The position numbers and the translations under genes are program-made. The notes under the pieces are model-generated. The model did no database searches, was not told the origin of the DNA, and worked only from the letters and a program-made list of their open reading frames with translations. From Zestomicrobium sp964482405 (GTDB lineage Archaea > Thermoproteota > Thermoprotei_A > Sulfolobales > NBVN01), in the NCBI GenBank assembly GCA_964482405.1, contig CAYZXH010000005.1:1-51734 (forward strand): 51,734 nt of DNA, given 5' to 3'. Below are positions 50,701-51,734 of the stretch, in pieces. Within the stretch, counting starts at the first letter, position 1. Every line of letters starts with the position of its first letter.

Positions 50701-51628
50701 TCAACTCCCTAAACAATCTTACCTTAAGCCCTCTAGGATTCCCAGTAGCTGAAGCTATTATCAAGACTTTATTCGTGTTCTTACGTTTCTCCAGCCTAGA
50801 CCTAAGCTTCCTGAGTTCCTCGACTAACTCGCTAGACTCACTCCTCACCCCCAGCTCTCTCTTAAGCTTAATTATCTTCAGCGCATCCTCTATGTCCTCA
50901 TCCGTAAAACCCATTAGCTTAAGCAGGTAGTTTATAGCTTTCGAACCTCTTAAAACAGCGTCCACATCGTCTACGAAGATGAAGGTGAAGTCGTGCTTAC
51001 TTATCTTATCGTAATTCTTCACGAAATACCTAGACGTAGTTATTAATATGTCGAATCCTCTAGGGTCTTCCAGCCTTCTCTCCCTCTCTTCCTTCTCCCT
51101 CTTCCTTAGTTTAGAGTGTATGGCTAAAACGCTTGCCGCACCATCCATTCTGTTAAGGAATTCTATCAACTTCCTCTCTGCTTGCATGACTAACGTAGTC
51201 GTAGGAACTATGAAGTATGATTTCTTACCCTCAAAAGAGTAGTAGAGTGCGGCAACCAGCCCTAAGGTAGTCTTCCCAATCCCTGTAGGAGCGATCATAG
51301 CGAAAGAACTTCCCTTACTAATCCTCCTTATCCACAACTTCTGAATACTCCAAGGCTCGCTACCTACACATCTCTCGAAGAACTCACATAGCTTTCTTTC
51401 CTCCCTCAAAGCATTACTAAATCCCTTAAGATTCTTTAAGTTACGTAACCTACGTAACTCCTCGATAACCTGACCTAAGCTGAGAAAATCTCCCTCAACT
51501 GAAGGAAGGCAATCACTGCATGGAACTCCCTTACTCAATCTCTCATCACTTATTATGCCCCCGCAGTTAGGGCACGTGCCGCCATACAGGACTAGATGCG
51601 CTTCAGTTAATTCCTTATTGATAGCCAT
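47756..51628 (-). CDS. rgy: Reverse gyrase
   Basis: A 1290-residue reverse gyrase, the ATP-dependent topoisomerase that introduces positive supercoils and marks hyperthermophiles. Order of parts: N-terminal zinc finger (C19, C22, C37, C40), helicase-like domain with Walker A APTGIGKTT (113-121) and DEAD-like 'FVDDVDA', then the topoisomerase IA half starting 'VESPNKARTIARMFG', an internal zinc finger CVRCGHQ...CPLCG, the toprim 'ATDPDTEGEKIAYDL' and the catalytic tyrosine Y1010 in 'LITYHRTDS'. Complete and slightly longer than most. First gene of a two-gene unit with the nitrilase-fold gene. Confidence 0.98.
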   Translation of the reverse strand: MAINKELTEAHLVLYGGTCPNCGGIISDERLSKGVPCSDCLPSVEGDFLSLGQVIEELRRLRNLKNLKGFSNALREERKLCEFFERCVGSEPWSIQKLWIRRISKGSSFAMIAPTGIGKTTLGLVAALYYSFEGKKSYFIVPTTTLVMQAERKLIEFLNRMDGAASVLAIHSKLRKREKEERERRLEDPRGFDILITTSRYFVKNYDKISKHDFTFIFVDDVDAVLRGSKAINYLLKLMGFTDEDIEDALKIIKLKRELGVRSESSELVEELRKLRSRLEKRKNTNKVLIIASATGNPRGLKVRLFRELIGFEIGARPELIRNIEDTYLKVRDLEEAVEEVTRLVRESLGGGGLIYVPVDLGIGFAEELASKLRSRGIVAEAMHSRKIKTLEDFNSGLVDVLVGVATYYGVLVRGIDLPTRIRYAIFVDVPRHKINLRLKRLSVTDVLRLIPLLRDVVVNPDDKSFLENAFVRLRRILRRSGSYFLKVVNEVLEGVRSPQTVSEKLFMEVYAKVHELLKDEAIVESLIKHPEVVVAREGEALYVLIPDAPTYIQASGRTSRLYLGGVSKGLSVVVTWNEKLLRALERRLKLLTGEFEFKNLQEIDLNQVINEINRTREEILAIGRGELIYDLGRRIELKTALMVVESPNKARTIARMFGKPSVKEYGRLRVYEVNLGNYTLLITASGGHVYELITDRGVEGVDPASYVYGVLYRGETNESSFIPVFAPIKRCVRCGHQFATLENRVACPLCGSEDVLSSSDIIRSLREVAYEVDEVLIATDPDTEGEKIAYDLYQVLTPYNRNIKRVEFHEVTRKAVTQALSSPRDLNFRLVKAQLLRRIEDRWIGFSLSGKLQSDFWKNYFCSRLTSTHQEPGGSRPRRVSKYLVLCSKYRESYKRLSAGRVQSPVLGWIIESYEKHRRSLSKYLVFHFKDSKIMAKVPESLRDLITQDNVIEVRIDVRSRGVSEELVSPPPPYTTDTALSEISSILGISASQVMKVLQELFEFGLITYHRTDSVRVSDAGIKVAREYLSEKLGESWDKFFEGRVWGVGGAHECIRPTRPIDAETLRELISEGVIEIPRRLHNTHFRVYDIIFRRFIASQMSKALVRKRSVEFRVEVITGDSRHFELPPISKEIISEVVFDGFNKVLKSLRVYQVPDDGLYSSEGSDFKYYVESVYEVPLHTEASVVRTMKERGIGRPSTYAKIVETILKRRYAFSKRRGELIPSLLGREVYNYLTEKYARLVSEERTRVLESKMSSVESDDSLYNDLLRELYEELRTNELLGVTGYEL

Positions 51629-51661
51629 CTTAAACCCAAGAATATAATTCGCCGGGAGCGC

Positions 51662-51669
51662 TATTTATA
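51662..51669 (-). promoter_or_regulatory. TATA box of reverse gyrase
   Basis: The minus strand reads TATAAATA, centred about 37 bases upstream of the reverse gyrase ATG, predicting a transcript start near 51640 and a leader of about 10 bases. No strong Shine-Dalgarno site is seen in that short leader. The remaining bases to the window end (51670-51734) hold no recognisable gene. Confidence 0.65.
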
Positions 51670-51734
51670 CCTAACACCAAAACACGATAGCTCAACACCT
51701 CATAGCCCTAACTAGAGAGTAACTAACGAGTGGG

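Overview
This window looks like a stretch of chromosome from a hyperthermophilic crenarchaeon (Thermoproteota, possibly Desulfurococcales-like). The evidence is a reverse gyrase, split RNA polymerase A'/A'' genes with an unsplit RpoB, aEF-1alpha next to S10, archaeal ribosomal proteins (L39e, L31e, LX, S19e, L30e), a GINS23-MCM pair, four tRNA genes with introns, and archaeal box C/D guide RNAs. Coding density is very high and most genes sit in tight operons with 4-base stop/start overlaps. Species identity cannot be fixed from the sequence alone.

Layout. 1-10.3 kb (minus strand) is translation, secretion and folding: tRNA-Arg, a DUF434 protein, AlaRS, then the operon LX-prefoldin alpha-FtsY-SecE-Spt5-L11-L1-L10, and upstream of it S19e-PDCD5-L39e-L31e-aIF6. 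10.3-18.3 kb is mixed: intron-bearing tRNA-Gly, tRNA-Phe and tRNA-Glu, archease, Nep1, an HtrA-type protease, RNase P Rpp21, a YhbY-like RNA binder, a methyltransferase, Elp3, UppP, a decayed VapBC toxin-antitoxin pair and tRNA-Ser. 18.4-30.5 kb (mostly minus) is the information core: S7, EF-1alpha, S10, then RpoH-RpoB-RpoA'-RpoA''-L30e-NusA-S12. 30.6-41 kb has tRNA-Lys(TTT), a helix-turn-helix regulator, a 500-base gap that appears to be a cluster of small RNA genes, LeuRS, FEN1, Dph6-like and DUF4443 proteins, ornithine carbamoyltransferase, a protein with a histone-H1-like tail, an adenosine-specific kinase, a THUMP protein, and tRNA-Lys(CTT) with a further C/D guide RNA behind it. 41-51.7 kb is GINS23-MCM, a four-subunit 2-oxoacid:ferredoxin oxidoreductase operon, and reverse gyrase overlapping a nitrilase-fold gene.

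The most interesting material is RNA. (i) Three well-formed box C/D sRNAs and one weaker candidate, none too close to a protein reading frame to be real; one carries a 10-nt guide that by the D+5 rule would direct methylation of the decoding-centre nucleotide C1402 of 16S rRNA. (ii) The two tRNA-Lys genes have the same mature sequence except for wobble base 34, but one carries a 20-nt intron at a non-canonical site in the anticodon stem. (iii) Three orphan copies of a motif resembling the 3' end of IS200/IS605-type TnpB elements (the omega-RNA/right-end hairpin) lie in intergenic spots with no transposase. (iv) A possible structured RNA with its own promoter-like sequence lies at about 31.6-31.7 kb.

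Several starts were moved inward on the basis of Shine-Dalgarno position, operon overlap or family length (aIF6, S12, FEN1, RpoA'', RpoA', the methyltransferase, the YhbY-like protein). All identifications come from reading motifs by eye; no database search was run.
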